Assembly (NCBI GenBank): GCA_002371615.1
Contig: DFGA01000042.1
Span: forward strand, 38,147-102,146
Direction of reading: 5' to 3'
Origin: Lachnospiraceae bacterium UBA3762
GTDB taxonomy: Bacteria > Bacillota > Clostridia > Lachnospirales > Lachnospiraceae
Length of the DNA: 64,000 nt
Positions 40,838-50,415 of this stretch are shown piece by piece; within the stretch, counting starts at the first letter, position 1, and every line of letters starts with the position of its first letter. The notes under the pieces were generated by a model. That model did not search any database. It had not been told where the DNA came from and saw nothing but the letters and a program-made list of their open reading frames with translations. The position numbers and the translations under genes were made by a program.

Positions 40838-41722
40838 ATGGACGATAACAGGATGATACATTCTACCGGATCAAAAATAGGCGACTGGTTTTTCGTAATA
40901 CTGTGTGTATTTATCGCAATAATCTGTCTGCTCCCTATGGTCAATTTGCTGGCAAGATCTTTTTCGGGAGCTGACTATCTCGTAAAGCATGAAGTATATC
41001 TGTGGCCGAAGGGATTTAATTTCGAAGCATACAAAACGGTCCTTACGGATATGAAGTATATAAAATCATTTATCTGGACCGTTATCCTTACCGTGATATG
41101 TACGGTTGTCTCACTTACAATGACAACACTGTGTGCATATCCGCTGATATTTGAAACTCTCAAGGGACGCAAGCTCATTAATATACTGATAACGATCACG
41201 ATGTTCTTTAATGCGGGAACGATCCCGAACTACCTGCTCATGCAAAAACTGGGGATGCTGGATAAGCCCATAGTACTTATCATACCTGGATGTATGAGCG
41301 TCTATAACATGATCATCATGAGAAGCTTTTTCTACGGAATCCCGGAATCGCTCCAGGAGTCTGCGGAAATCGACGGAGCAAGCTTTATAAGGATTCTCTG
41401 GTCAATTTATCTTCCGCTTTCAAAGCCTGTTCTTGCAACTCTTGCACTGTTCTATGCGGTAGGAAGATGGAATGGTTATTCGGATGCCCTGATGTATATG
41501 AAGAACAAGGATTATTATCCATTACAGCTTCTTTTGTATAACATTCTTAACAACATCAACTCGGTAGAAGTTGCAACGCAGGAAGGATTTTCCGCACCTG
41601 GATTATCGGAATCACTCAAGGCGGCTATAGTAATGTTTTCGACAGTTCCCATACTGTGCATATATCCTTTCCTTCAGAAGTACTTTATACATGGTGTCAC
41701 ACTTGGGGCAGTAAAAGAGTGA
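40838..41722 (+). CDS. YtcP-like ABC sugar permease
   Basis: 294 residues with six membrane helices and an EAA loop ESAEIDGASFIRILWSIYLP. This is the second permease of the CUT1 pair, in the YtcP/LplC branch. The ATG at 40838 follows TAGGAGG and begins MDDNRMIHSTGSKIGDW; a start further upstream would overlap the first permease. The last residues HGVTLGAVKE are typical of the branch. The binding-protein gene follows after 69 bases. Confidence 0.93.
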   Translation: MDDNRMIHSTGSKIGDWFFVILCVFIAIICLLPMVNLLARSFSGADYLVKHEVYLWPKGFNFEAYKTVLTDMKYIKSFIWTVILTVICTVVSLTMTTLCAYPLIFETLKGRKLINILITITMFFNAGTIPNYLLMQKLGMLDKPIVLIIPGCMSVYNMIIMRSFFYGIPESLQESAEIDGASFIRILWSIYLPLSKPVLATLALFYAVGRWNGYSDALMYMKNKDYYPLQLLLYNILNNINSVEVATQEGFSAPGLSESLKAAIVMFSTVPILCIYPFLQKYFIHGVTLGAVKE

Positions 41723-41791
41723 TGAGTAACAAACGGTAACCTCGGCATTTGCCGTGATTATAAAAATCAAATTCTTCATGGGAGGTAGAAA

Positions 41792-43504
41792 ATGAAAAGA
41801 AGAGTAATATCATTAGTACTTGCGTGCACAATGGCATTCTCACTCGCTGCATGTTCGGGCGGCGCAGCAGAAGCACCTGCAGAAGCTCCTGCCAATAACG
41901 AAACAGAGGCAGCAGCGGAGGAGCCGGAAGCGGCTGCACCTGAAGAGACTGCAGAAGTTGCCAGTGAGCTTGTTGATGGGAAATTCCCTGATACCAGACA
42001 CATTTCCGTTGAGGTATATGACCGCGGTAACGACGGCGGATCTGACCCTACCAACAATATGTATACGGAATACATCAAGAAGGGAATGCTTGATAAGTAC
42101 AACGTGGAAGTTGAGTTCGTAGCGGTTCCCCGCTGGACAGAGACAGATGAGATCAACAACCTTCTTGCAGGCGGAAGCGCACCGGATATCTGCGTTACAT
42201 ACTCCTATCCTACCGTTAAGACGTACGCAGATATGGGCGGAATACTTGATATGAGACCTTATATCGATGATTACAAAGATATTCTTCCCAATCTGTGGGG
42301 ATGGCTCGGCGAGTCAAACCTTTACTGGGATTCGGATCCTAACGACGGAACAACATGGGCGATCGAGGCAAAACTTGCCAACATGAACCGTGTGCTAACA
42401 TTCGTACGTAAGGACTGGCTTGACACGTTAGGACTTAAAGAGCCTACAACAAAGGCGGAATTCCATGACATGCTCGTTGCTTTTAAGGACAACGCTGACA
42501 AGCTTCTGGGCAAGGATGCGGGCAAGATGGTTCCCTATTCTGTTTCATATGACGTAGGCTGGAGAGCAGCTACTCTTATCGAATCATTTATAGATCCCAA
42601 GATCTCCGACAAAGAATACTACGTTAACGGATTTGATGACAGAAAACTTACCGAGAACGGAACTAAGGATGCCATAAAGCTTCTTAACGAGTGGTATAAC
42701 GAAGGTCTGATGTGGAAAGACTTTGCAATATACGGATCAGGTGATACAACGGAAGATGATATGATGAAAGCAGGTTATGTGGGAGCATTCACACATAACT
42801 GGGATTACCCTTTCAGAAACGGTGAGGATTCGATCCAGGCTAACCTTGCAAGACTTGTAGGACCGGAAGCAAAATATGTTGCGATTGATCCTTTTGAAGA
42901 CAAGAACGGCGGACATACAAAGTTCCTTGCAGGACCTATCGACCGTAAGGTTTTCTTCCCTGCAACAAACGATGAGCCTCTTGCATCTATGCTCTACCTT
43001 GACTTCATCTCAGATCCGGAGACTATCCAGTATCTGCAGATAGGCGATGAAGGCGTTACACATAATGTACTTGATGACGGATCATTTGAGATCATCGCTG
43101 CAACAGGTGATGCAATTCAGAATTCCGGAATGAACATCGATTACACGATCACATGTAACGGACTGCACCTTACAACAGACGAACTTACCAAGAAGTCACT
43201 TGCGCATTCATATGCAGGTATAGATCCCGAAGATGTTCTTCATGCTAACGACATCGCCAACACCGATACCATAATCGGAATCAATGTTAAGGTTGGAGAT
43301 ATCGAGGCAGAAGGCGGAGTCGGAGAAACACTTTCGGCGAAGAGAGATGAGATCTATGATAAGGCTGTGAGCGCACCGGTTGCAGATTTTGATAAGGTTT
43401 GGGAGGAAGGACTCTCAGATTATCTGTCGGCAGGCGGGCAGGCTATAATAGACGAGAGAACCGAAAAATGGGATGCCCAGTACACATCCGAAAATATCAG
43501 ATAA
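41792..43504 (+). CDS. ABC transporter solute-binding lipoprotein
   Basis: 570 residues, the size of large LplA-like binding proteins. A signal peptide with lipobox (MKRRVISLVLACTMAFSLAAC, cleavage before Cys21) is followed by an Ala/Glu/Pro-rich linker (residues 25-60) and the binding domain with NNLLAGGSAPDICVTYSY and WAIEAKLANMNRVL. It captures an oligosaccharide or uronide at the cell surface for the two permeases. SD GGGAGG precedes the ATG. A strong hairpin follows its stop, which may make it the most abundant transcript segment of the operon. Confidence 0.94.
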   Translation: MKRRVISLVLACTMAFSLAACSGGAAEAPAEAPANNETEAAAEEPEAAAPEETAEVASELVDGKFPDTRHISVEVYDRGNDGGSDPTNNMYTEYIKKGMLDKYNVEVEFVAVPRWTETDEINNLLAGGSAPDICVTYSYPTVKTYADMGGILDMRPYIDDYKDILPNLWGWLGESNLYWDSDPNDGTTWAIEAKLANMNRVLTFVRKDWLDTLGLKEPTTKAEFHDMLVAFKDNADKLLGKDAGKMVPYSVSYDVGWRAATLIESFIDPKISDKEYYVNGFDDRKLTENGTKDAIKLLNEWYNEGLMWKDFAIYGSGDTTEDDMMKAGYVGAFTHNWDYPFRNGEDSIQANLARLVGPEAKYVAIDPFEDKNGGHTKFLAGPIDRKVFFPATNDEPLASMLYLDFISDPETIQYLQIGDEGVTHNVLDDGSFEIIAATGDAIQNSGMNIDYTITCNGLHLTTDELTKKSLAHSYAGIDPEDVLHANDIANTDTIIGINVKVGDIEAEGGVGETLSAKRDEIYDKAVSAPVADFDKVWEEGLSDYLSAGGQAIIDERTEKWDAQYTSENIR

Positions 43505-43530
43505 CCAGGTTTTAGAATAAAACCATATAT

Positions 43531-43563
43531 ATGAGGCTCCATCATGCGGTGGAGCCTCATTTT
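43531..43563 (+). terminator. Intra-operon terminator/attenuator after the binding protein
   Basis: ATGAGGCTCCA pairs perfectly with TGGAGCCTCAT (11 bp; 43531-43541 and 43550-43560) with an 8-base loop, followed by a short T tract (TTTT including the last stem base). It ends only 17 bases before the GH2 start. It probably lowers transcription of the enzyme genes relative to the binding protein. Confidence 0.75.
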
Positions 43564-43579
43564 AAGAAAAACGATAAAA

Positions 43580-46500
43580 ATGAAAAAGATACTTATTGAT
43601 GACAATTGGAAATTTAAAAGGTCGGAGTATGATGAGGAAAAACTTGACATAAATTTCGGCGCAGACAAGTCAGGTTACCGTGATGTCAGCATCCCTCATG
43701 ATGCGCTGATCGATGATGTTTCGCTGCTCTATAAGGATCATGTGATCTGGTATGAAAGAAGCCTTGTGATAGGAGATGGGTTATCTTCAGACAGGAGATT
43801 TTATCTGTATTTTGACGGAGTATATACCGATGCGGCGGTTTACGTTAACGGGGAGTGTGTTTTCGAATGGGCAAACGGTTATACTTCATTCCATTTTGAA
43901 ATAACTGAAAGGTTAAAAAGCGGAGATAATACAATACACGTCAGGATAAAGTACAGGTGCCCAAACGCAAGATGGTATGCCGGTCCCGGAATAAACAGGC
44001 ACGTATATCTTCTTGAATCAAACAGGGAGTGCTTTGAGATTGACAGTCTCTACGTATATACCACACAGGATGAGGATTGCTGGAGGGTACACGCATTTAT
44101 CAAAACAGGAGAGTACGTACCGAATTCGAGAAAGGTAATTTTTACGCTTGACGGAGCCGGTCGAGAGGCTGTATTAAATGGGGACGGATTGTACGAGGCT
44201 GAATTTGAATATCAAGATCCGCTTTTGTGGGATATATCCGACCCGCATTTGTATGAAATAGGAGCAAAACTTGAAGGGGACGGACAGGTGCTTGATGAAG
44301 CGTCTGATCGTTTCGGTTTTCGAAGCATATTTGCGGATCCCGATGAGGGACTGTTTCTTAACGGCAGACATATTAAGATCAAGGGAGTGTGTATTCACAG
44401 TGACTACGGCGCACTCGGAAGTGCATATGATGAAGATATAGCAGCAAAGCAGCTGGCTCTTCTTAAAGATGCAGGGGTAAATGCGATAAGATTTGCGCAT
44501 AATGATTTTGCCCCGGGTGTATATGAACTGTGTGACAGGATGGGACTTCTGGTATTAAGTGAAGCTCTTGACTGTTGGGAAAAGCCCAAGACCGAATATG
44601 ACTATGCGCGCTTCTTTGACGAATGGATCGAGAGGGATATCAAGTCCTGGATAACAAGGAACAGAAATCATCCGTGCATCTTCATGTATTCGGCCGGAAA
44701 CGAGATCAGTGATACAAATGATTATCCGGATGGCAAGCGGATACTTGACCGTATAGTCTCCAAGATCAAAGAGTATGCATTCGGCGGAACAGCACTTATT
44801 TCGCTTTGCTCAAACTATATGATGCGGGAAGACACGCTCAGATCGATCGGGGATCTGGATGTATGGGGATACAATTACAGTGAGAGACTATACAGTGACC
44901 ACCATAAAAAGTATCCGCAAAAATGTTTATTCGGATCGGAAACAGCGAGCCTTGTATGTTCAAGAAATATATACCATTTTCCGTATGAGCTTCCGATACT
45001 TGCGGACGATGATCTGCAGTGCTCTGCGCTTGGAAACGGCAGGACAAGCTGGGGTGCATCAAGTTACGAAGCGTGCATTCTGACCGAGAGGGATACCGTG
45101 TATTCGCTCGGACAGTTTATATGGACCGGCATAGACTATATAGGAGAGCCTACACCGTACCACACCAAGAACTCATATTTCGGACTGTTGGATACAGCTC
45201 TTTTTCCGAAGGATTCGTACTACCTGTTTAAAGCAGAGTGGAATGAAGAGGCTTCCCCATTTGTACATATACTCCCTTACTGGGATTTTAACACCGATGA
45301 AACGGTGGACGTGATCGTATATACAAATACCGTAAAGGTGAAGCTTTTTCTTAACGGAGAAGAGGTAGGGGAGAAAATCATTGACCACAAAAACGGTAAA
45401 GAGCTTAAAGCACATTTTGTGCTGCAATACGTTCCGGGGGTAATAGAAGCGTGTGGATATGATGAGACGGGAAAACTTGTGGCTTCTGCAGTAGAGAGGA
45501 GTTTTAAGGACGTGGCAAAACTGTGGGTGTCCGAGCCGGAATTTGAAGTGGGCAATAACGATACTCATCTTCGGTTTATAACAATAAAGGGTCTGGACGA
45601 AGACGGAAATGAAGTTAAGAATGGAAACTCCAGGGTAAATGTAAAGGTGTGTGGCCCGGCTTATCTTGTTGGGCTTGATAACGGAAACAGCGCCGATAAT
45701 GATTCTTACAAAGGTGACTCAAAGAGACTTTTCGGAGGACTTCTGCGGGCTCTAGTCAAGCCTGCCGGACCGGGAAGAGTAAGTGTTGTTGCAACAATCG
45801 ACGAAGAAGATATACCGGTCAGAAAGGCCGGACTTGTATGTGAGAAGGGATACAAACTTGATGCGGCATCTGACAGTGCAAAAATAGATATTACGCTGTT
45901 TCCCTCAAATGCTTATGACGGTGGAATCGAATACCAGATCACAAACATGATGGGAACATCGGTTGACTCGGCGGTAATAGAGAATATAAGTGAAGACGGA
46001 AAGTCTGTCACAGTACGTGCACTTGAAGATGCAATCTTTAAATTAAGAGTAATATGCCGCGATAAAAATGAAACGGTAACATGCATATCATCCGCCCAAT
46101 TCACGGCTGAGGGTATAGGCAGTCACACAATTGATCCTTACGGATTCGTATATGCCTCTCTTTATGATGAGTGCGGGGGAGATGTGGGTAATGGCAATGA
46201 GAAAGGCATTTCAACATCAAGAACGGAGGACTCATGGGTTCTGTTCAGAAATGTGGATTTCGGAAAGAGGGGATCGGATGAAGTGATCCTGCCCATATTC
46301 GAACTTGACGGAGACAGGACGGTGATTTCTATATGGGAGAATGCTCCGGGGGCTGAGGATGCGGTGCATTTAACTGACTGCGTTTATGATAAGGAGTCAA
46401 TATGGAATGTATATCAGGAAAGCAAATACTCTCTTCCCGGTCTTCTAAGGGGAAAGCATAACCTGGCATTTATGACACATTCCCACAAGATTCATCTGAA

Positions 46501-46897
46501 AGGCTTCAGGTTTGTCCGTCATGATACCGCCTGTGATCGGACCAGGGCGGCGGATGCATCCTATATTTACGGGGATTCATATGAGGTTTTGGACGGCAGT
46601 GTGTGCGGTATAGGTAATAATGTTACGATAGGTTTCGAAGATGTGGATTTTGCAAAGGGAATCAGCAGGATTGCTATAAATGGACGGACCGGCCGTAAGG
46701 AAAATCCCATAAGCATTATCCTGTCATCACCCGGTGGGAAGCTGCGCGGTGAGATTATGTTTAAAAGGTGTGAAGAATACACGGAGCAGTCATTTGAACT
46801 TCCGGAGTTTAAAGGTTATACGGGAAGGTGTGATGTGGAATTTTTGTTCCTTCCCGGAAGCAGTTTTGATTTTGAATCGTTTAGGTTTTATTCATAA
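43580..46897 (+). CDS. GH2 family glycosidase (large beta-galactosidase/glucuronidase type)
   Basis: 1105 residues, no signal peptide, so intracellular. An N-terminal jelly roll (WKFKRSEYDEE, VYTDAAVYVNGECVFEW) and an Ig-like domain precede the TIM barrel. The acid/base glutamate is in FMYSAGNEISD and the nucleophile glutamate in CLFGSETASLV; the barrel ends with FIWTGIDYIGEPTPY and SYFGLLDTALFPKDSYY, typical of GH2 enzymes with extra C-terminal beta domains. A DUF4982-like domain, an Ig-like domain and a C-terminal galactose-binding-like region follow. The uronate genes downstream suggest it releases glucuronic or galacturonic acid; beta-galactosidase remains possible. The ATG at 43580 has no recognisable Shine-Dalgarno. 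Confidence 0.88.
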   Translation: MKKILIDDNWKFKRSEYDEEKLDINFGADKSGYRDVSIPHDALIDDVSLLYKDHVIWYERSLVIGDGLSSDRRFYLYFDGVYTDAAVYVNGECVFEWANGYTSFHFEITERLKSGDNTIHVRIKYRCPNARWYAGPGINRHVYLLESNRECFEIDSLYVYTTQDEDCWRVHAFIKTGEYVPNSRKVIFTLDGAGREAVLNGDGLYEAEFEYQDPLLWDISDPHLYEIGAKLEGDGQVLDEASDRFGFRSIFADPDEGLFLNGRHIKIKGVCIHSDYGALGSAYDEDIAAKQLALLKDAGVNAIRFAHNDFAPGVYELCDRMGLLVLSEALDCWEKPKTEYDYARFFDEWIERDIKSWITRNRNHPCIFMYSAGNEISDTNDYPDGKRILDRIVSKIKEYAFGGTALISLCSNYMMREDTLRSIGDLDVWGYNYSERLYSDHHKKYPQKCLFGSETASLVCSRNIYHFPYELPILADDDLQCSALGNGRTSWGASSYEACILTERDTVYSLGQFIWTGIDYIGEPTPYHTKNSYFGLLDTALFPKDSYYLFKAEWNEEASPFVHILPYWDFNTDETVDVIVYTNTVKVKLFLNGEEVGEKIIDHKNGKELKAHFVLQYVPGVIEACGYDETGKLVASAVERSFKDVAKLWVSEPEFEVGNNDTHLRFITIKGLDEDGNEVKNGNSRVNVKVCGPAYLVGLDNGNSADNDSYKGDSKRLFGGLLRALVKPAGPGRVSVVATIDEEDIPVRKAGLVCEKGYKLDAASDSAKIDITLFPSNAYDGGIEYQITNMMGTSVDSAVIENISEDGKSVTVRALEDAIFKLRVICRDKNETVTCISSAQFTAEGIGSHTIDPYGFVYASLYDECGGDVGNGNEKGISTSRTEDSWVLFRNVDFGKRGSDEVILPIFELDGDRTVISIWENAPGAEDAVHLTDCVYDKESIWNVYQESKYSLPGLLRGKHNLAFMTHSHKIHLKGFRFVRHDTACDRTRAADASYIYGDSYEVLDGSVCGIGNNVTIGFEDVDFAKGISRIAINGRTGRKENPISIILSSPGGKLRGEIMFKRCEEYTEQSFELPEFKGYTGRCDVEFLFLPGSSFDFESFRFYS

Positions 46898-46907
46898 GTA
46901 CGGAAGG

Positions 46908-46989
46908 TGGTGTAAAGTTTTCTATGAAAACTTTGCAGCACGTAGGCCACGCCCGAGCGAAGCGAGCTTTTAATGGCGTGGCTCTCAAG
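46908..46989 (+). repeat. Double-hairpin element upstream of uxuA
   Basis: Hairpin 1 is a perfect 9-bp stem AAAGTTTTC-TAT-GAAAACTTT (46914-46934). Hairpin 2 is GCCACGCC ... GGCGTGGC (46946-46953 and 46975-46982) enclosing 21 bases. The flanks TGGTGTAA (46908) and ATGGCGTGGCTCTCAAG (46973-46989) recur at 5634-5660 without the hairpins. Like the carB insertion, it is two hairpins joined through a TGCA/TGCAG segment. The frame is open through it into uxuA. Confidence 0.7.
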
Positions 46990-47007
46990 AAACGGAGAGA
47001 CAATAAC

Positions 47008-48078
47008 ATGGAAATGACATTAAGGTGGTTCGGTACAGGACACGACACAGTTACTTTGAAGCAGATAAGGCAGATACCGGGTGTTACCGGAGTTATTACA
47101 ACTCTTTACGATACAGAACCGGGCGAAGTTTGGCCTGCCGAACGAATAAGAGCAGTCAAAGACGAAGTTGCCGGTGCCGGACTTCATATAAGCGGGATAG
47201 AGTCTGTGAATGTACACGATTCAATAAAGATCGGAACAGCTGACAGGGATATTTACATAGAGAACTATATAAAGACATTAGAGAATCTGGGCAGGGAGGA
47301 CATTCATCTTGTATGCTACAACTTTATGCCTGTATTTGACTGGACGAGAACGGAACTTGCAAGAAGGCGTCCCGATGGTTCCACTGTTCTTGCATATACG
47401 CAAAAAGCGATAGATGCTCTTGATCCGGAGAGTATGTTCGCGTCGATCAAAAATGATGCGAACGGAGCGGTTCTGCCCGGCTGGGAGCCGGAGAGAATGG
47501 CAAGGATCAGGGAACTGTTTGAGATGTATTCGGAGGTTGATGATGAAAAACTTTTTTGTAATCTCAAATATTTCCTTGAGGCGATTATGCCTGTGTGCAA
47601 TAAATATGATATCAAAATGGCAATACACCCGGACGATCCGGCATGGTCGGTTTTTGGCCTGCCGAGGATAATAATCAATCTTGATAACATAAAGAGAATG
47701 ATGAAAATGGTTGATGATCCCCATAACGGGGTGACTTTCTGTGCAGGATCTTACGGAACGAACAGAGCAAATGATCTGCCGTCTATGATAAGGGCACTTA
47801 AGGGACGTATTCATTTTGCTCATGTACGTAATCTGAAATTTAATTCCGATGATGATTTTGAGGAAGCCGCACATCTGTCATCGGACGGAAGTTTCGATAT
47901 GTATGAGATCATGAGGGCGCTTTACGATATCGGATTTACCGGGCCCATAAGACCTGACCACGGAAGGATGATATGGGATGAGGTTGCAATGCCCGGCTAC
48001 GGGCTGTATGACAGGGCATTGGGTGCTGCATATCTTAACGGATTATGGGAGGCAATCTGTAAATCCCAAAACTCTTAA
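47008..48078 (+). CDS. uxuA: Mannonate dehydratase
   Basis: 356 residues, typical UxuA length. It converts D-mannonate to 2-keto-3-deoxygluconate, a metal-dependent xylose-isomerase-like barrel enzyme. It begins MEMTLRWFGTGHDTVTLKQI (family start), with PGVTGVITTLYD and VHDSIKIG, and later HPDDPAWSVFGLPRI, CAGSYGTN, FAHVRN and the final RPDHGRMIWDE that bind metal and substrate. The ATG at 47008 follows ACGGAGAG; the upstream frame is open but consists of repeat DNA and lacks family similarity. uxuB follows by 17 bases. Confidence 0.96.
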   Translation: MEMTLRWFGTGHDTVTLKQIRQIPGVTGVITTLYDTEPGEVWPAERIRAVKDEVAGAGLHISGIESVNVHDSIKIGTADRDIYIENYIKTLENLGREDIHLVCYNFMPVFDWTRTELARRRPDGSTVLAYTQKAIDALDPESMFASIKNDANGAVLPGWEPERMARIRELFEMYSEVDDEKLFCNLKYFLEAIMPVCNKYDIKMAIHPDDPAWSVFGLPRIIINLDNIKRMMKMVDDPHNGVTFCAGSYGTNRANDLPSMIRALKGRIHFAHVRNLKFNSDDDFEEAAHLSSDGSFDMYEIMRALYDIGFTGPIRPDHGRMIWDEVAMPGYGLYDRALGAAYLNGLWEAICKSQNS

Positions 48079-48095
48079 GTAAGGGGTGAAAATCA

Positions 48096-49613
48096 ATGCT
48101 GTTAAATGATGAAGGTATAAAAAAGAACAGGGAAGAGTATATAAAAAAAGGATATCATCTTCCGGAATATGACAGAGAAGAGATCAGGGTAAACACTGTG
48201 AGTGCACCGGAGTGGATACATTTCGGTGCAGGGAATATCTTCAGGGCATATCAGGCCAATCTGGCTCAAAAAATCATTGAGTCAGGCGACATGAAGACTG
48301 GTGTGATTGTTTGTGAGGGCTATGATTACGAGATAATTGATAAGATATACAGGCCACATGATAACCTGTGCATTCTGGCGACTCTTAAATCCGAAGGAAC
48401 GATTGATAAGACGGTGATTGGAAGCATAGTATCATCACTGGCACTTGATGAGGACAGGGCGGAGGATATCGAATTGCTAAAATGTATCTTTGCGGCACCT
48501 TCACTTAAGATGTGTTCTTTTACGATCACGGAAAAAGGGTACAAGACAAAAAGCTACATGGAAAAGATAGTCCGTCTCCTGCTTCACAGATATAACAGCG
48601 GCGCGTATCCGATAGCCTTTGTATCAATGGATAACTGCTCGCATAACGGAGACAAACTTCGTGAGGGCGTGCTGGAGTGTGCTAATCATATGGTAGAAAT
48701 AAAAGAGGCTGATGCCGCGTTTGTCGACTATATCAATGATTCACGAAAGGTCTCGTTCCCATGGTCGATGATCGATAAGATAACTCCGCGTCCGGACGAG
48801 TCGGTATATGAAGAATTAAGCCGTGACGGCATTGCAGATCTTGAGCCGGAGGTAACTTCAAAGAATACATATGCGGCTCCGTTTGTAAATGCGGAAGAGA
48901 CAGAGTATCTTGTTATCGAGGACGATTTTCCTAACGGGAAGATACCTCTTGATAAAGCAGGTGTGATCTACGCCACCAAGGAAACGGTAGATGCAACGGA
49001 GAGGATGAAAGTCTGTACATGCCTGAATCCTCTTCATACGGCGCTTGCGATATTCGGATGTCTACTGGGGTATAAAACCATCCATGATGAGATGGAAGAT
49101 GCCGATCTTGAGAAGCTTGTTTATGATCTCGGATATAGGGAGGGTATGCCGGTGGTTACCGATCCAAAAGTGCTGTCCCCGGACGGTTTTCTTGAGGCAG
49201 TTCTCACGAAGAGACTTCCGAATCCGTTCATGCCCGATACTCCACAGAGGATAGCAACCGACACATCACAGAAGATTCCCATAAGGTTCGGGGAGACGAT
49301 AAAGGCATACAGAAGATCGGATGTTCTTGATACGGATGACATGGTACTGATACCGCTTGTACTGGCAGGATATCTGCGATATCTGAAGGGTGTGGATGAT
49401 GAGGGGGTGGAATTTGAACCAAGCTCAGATCCGATGCTTGATGAACTGCAGAAGATGTCACCGGAAGAAGTATTGCGGCAGCAGGCAGTCTTTGCGTGCG
49501 ATCTGTTTGAAGATAGTCTTGGGGATAGGATACTCAAAATATTTAATGAGATGTGTGAAGGGAAAGGAAGCGTCAGAAAATGCCTGCATAAGTATGTGAC
49601 AAAGGGTGTGTAG
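48096..49613 (+). CDS. uxuB: Fructuronate reductase (mannitol dehydrogenase family)
   Basis: 505 residues. It reduces D-fructuronate to D-mannonate with NADH in the mannitol-dehydrogenase-type long-chain family. Features are IHFGAGNIFRAYQ (Rossmann dinucleotide loop), VSMDNCSHNGDKLREGV (catalytic Lys region), TKNTYAAPF-like segment and CTCLNPLHTALAIFGCLLG (helix typical for this family). The context between uxuA and eda supports fructuronate over mannitol or altronate, though tagaturonate reductase cannot be fully excluded. SD AAGGGGTG precedes the ATG. Confidence 0.92.
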   Translation: MLLNDEGIKKNREEYIKKGYHLPEYDREEIRVNTVSAPEWIHFGAGNIFRAYQANLAQKIIESGDMKTGVIVCEGYDYEIIDKIYRPHDNLCILATLKSEGTIDKTVIGSIVSSLALDEDRAEDIELLKCIFAAPSLKMCSFTITEKGYKTKSYMEKIVRLLLHRYNSGAYPIAFVSMDNCSHNGDKLREGVLECANHMVEIKEADAAFVDYINDSRKVSFPWSMIDKITPRPDESVYEELSRDGIADLEPEVTSKNTYAAPFVNAEETEYLVIEDDFPNGKIPLDKAGVIYATKETVDATERMKVCTCLNPLHTALAIFGCLLGYKTIHDEMEDADLEKLVYDLGYREGMPVVTDPKVLSPDGFLEAVLTKRLPNPFMPDTPQRIATDTSQKIPIRFGETIKAYRRSDVLDTDDMVLIPLVLAGYLRYLKGVDDEGVEFEPSSDPMLDELQKMSPEEVLRQQAVFACDLFEDSLGDRILKIFNEMCEGKGSVRKCLHKYVTKGV

Positions 49614-49635
49614 AGTTTTAGCAGCGGAGGATTAT

Positions 49636-50415
49636 ATGAAAGAGATATTAGACAAAATACAAAAGATCGGCATAGTGCCCGTTGTTGCATTGGATGATGC
49701 CGGGGATGCTGTGGATCTTGCGAATGCTCTCATCGGTGGAGGACTAGGTGCGGTTGAAGTGACTTTCCGTACGGATGCTGCCGAAGAGGCAATAAGAATT
49801 ATTGCGGAATCCGTGCCGGATATCATTGTCGGTGCGGGAACGGTTACTACAATTAAGATGGCTGATCGTGCAATAGATGCGGGCGCAAAGTTTATTGTAA
49901 GTCCCGGTTTTAATCCCGATGTAACAAAGCATGTTATATCAAGGGGAGTTCCTATGATACCGGGATGTGCAACTCCGGGCGAGATGGAGCAGGCCATGGC
50001 CCTTGGCCTTGATACGGTCAAGTTCTTCCCGGCTGAGCAAAACGGCGGAGCAGGTATGCTTCGCGCTCTTTCCGGACCGTACAGGAATCTTAATTGGATG
50101 CCGACAGGGGGAATAAACGCTGACAACCTTTCGGAGTATTTAAGTCTTCCGCAGGTTATCGCATGCGGCGGAACATGGATGGTCAAAAAGGATCTGATAG
50201 CGCAGAAAAAATGGGATGAGATATCATCGCTGTGCAACGAAGCAGTCATGAAAATGATAGGACTACAGGTTAAGAAAATAGACAGCGAAAAGGGCACACT
50301 TGATGTCTGTGTACGGGATAATGAGCGGACACGGTATCACTTGGAGCGTATGGGACTGTCGTTTGATGATAACAGGAGGAGATCATGGGAACTGTCGTTA
50401 CTTTCGGAGAAATAA
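49636..50415 (+). CDS. eda: KDPG/KHG aldolase with a C-terminal extension
   Basis: 259 residues; the usual family length is about 205-215. It cleaves 2-keto-3-deoxy-6-phosphogluconate to pyruvate and glyceraldehyde 3-phosphate. The barrel has VPVVALDD, AVEVTFRTDAA (catalytic Glu), GAGTVTT, PGFNPDV, PGCATPGEMEQA, and the Schiff-base lysine in DTVKFFPAE, ending PTGGINADNL and GGTWMV. The last about 45 residues (GTLDVCVRDNERTRYHLERM...) are extra; similar extensions in some Firmicutes resemble part of a VOC domain, but I cannot assign it. ATG at 49636 follows GCGGAGG. Its last 31 bases overlap kdgK. Confidence 0.94.
   Translation: MKEILDKIQKIGIVPVVALDDAGDAVDLANALIGGGLGAVEVTFRTDAAEEAIRIIAESVPDIIVGAGTVTTIKMADRAIDAGAKFIVSPGFNPDVTKHVISRGVPMIPGCATPGEMEQAMALGLDTVKFFPAEQNGGAGMLRALSGPYRNLNWMPTGGINADNLSEYLSLPQVIACGGTWMVKKDLIAQKKWDEISSLCNEAVMKMIGLQVKKIDSEKGTLDVCVRDNERTRYHLERMGLSFDDNRRRSWELSLLSEK

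Noticed and set aside
46924..47007. N-terminal extension of uxuA through the hairpin element
   Set aside because: The frame is open, but the family N-terminus begins at 47008 with a good ribosome binding site, and the extension is repeat DNA.
49632..50297. Long minus-strand open frame opposite eda
   Set aside because: It is antisense to a clear aldolase gene with conserved catalytic residues, and has no independent start signal or recognisable domain.
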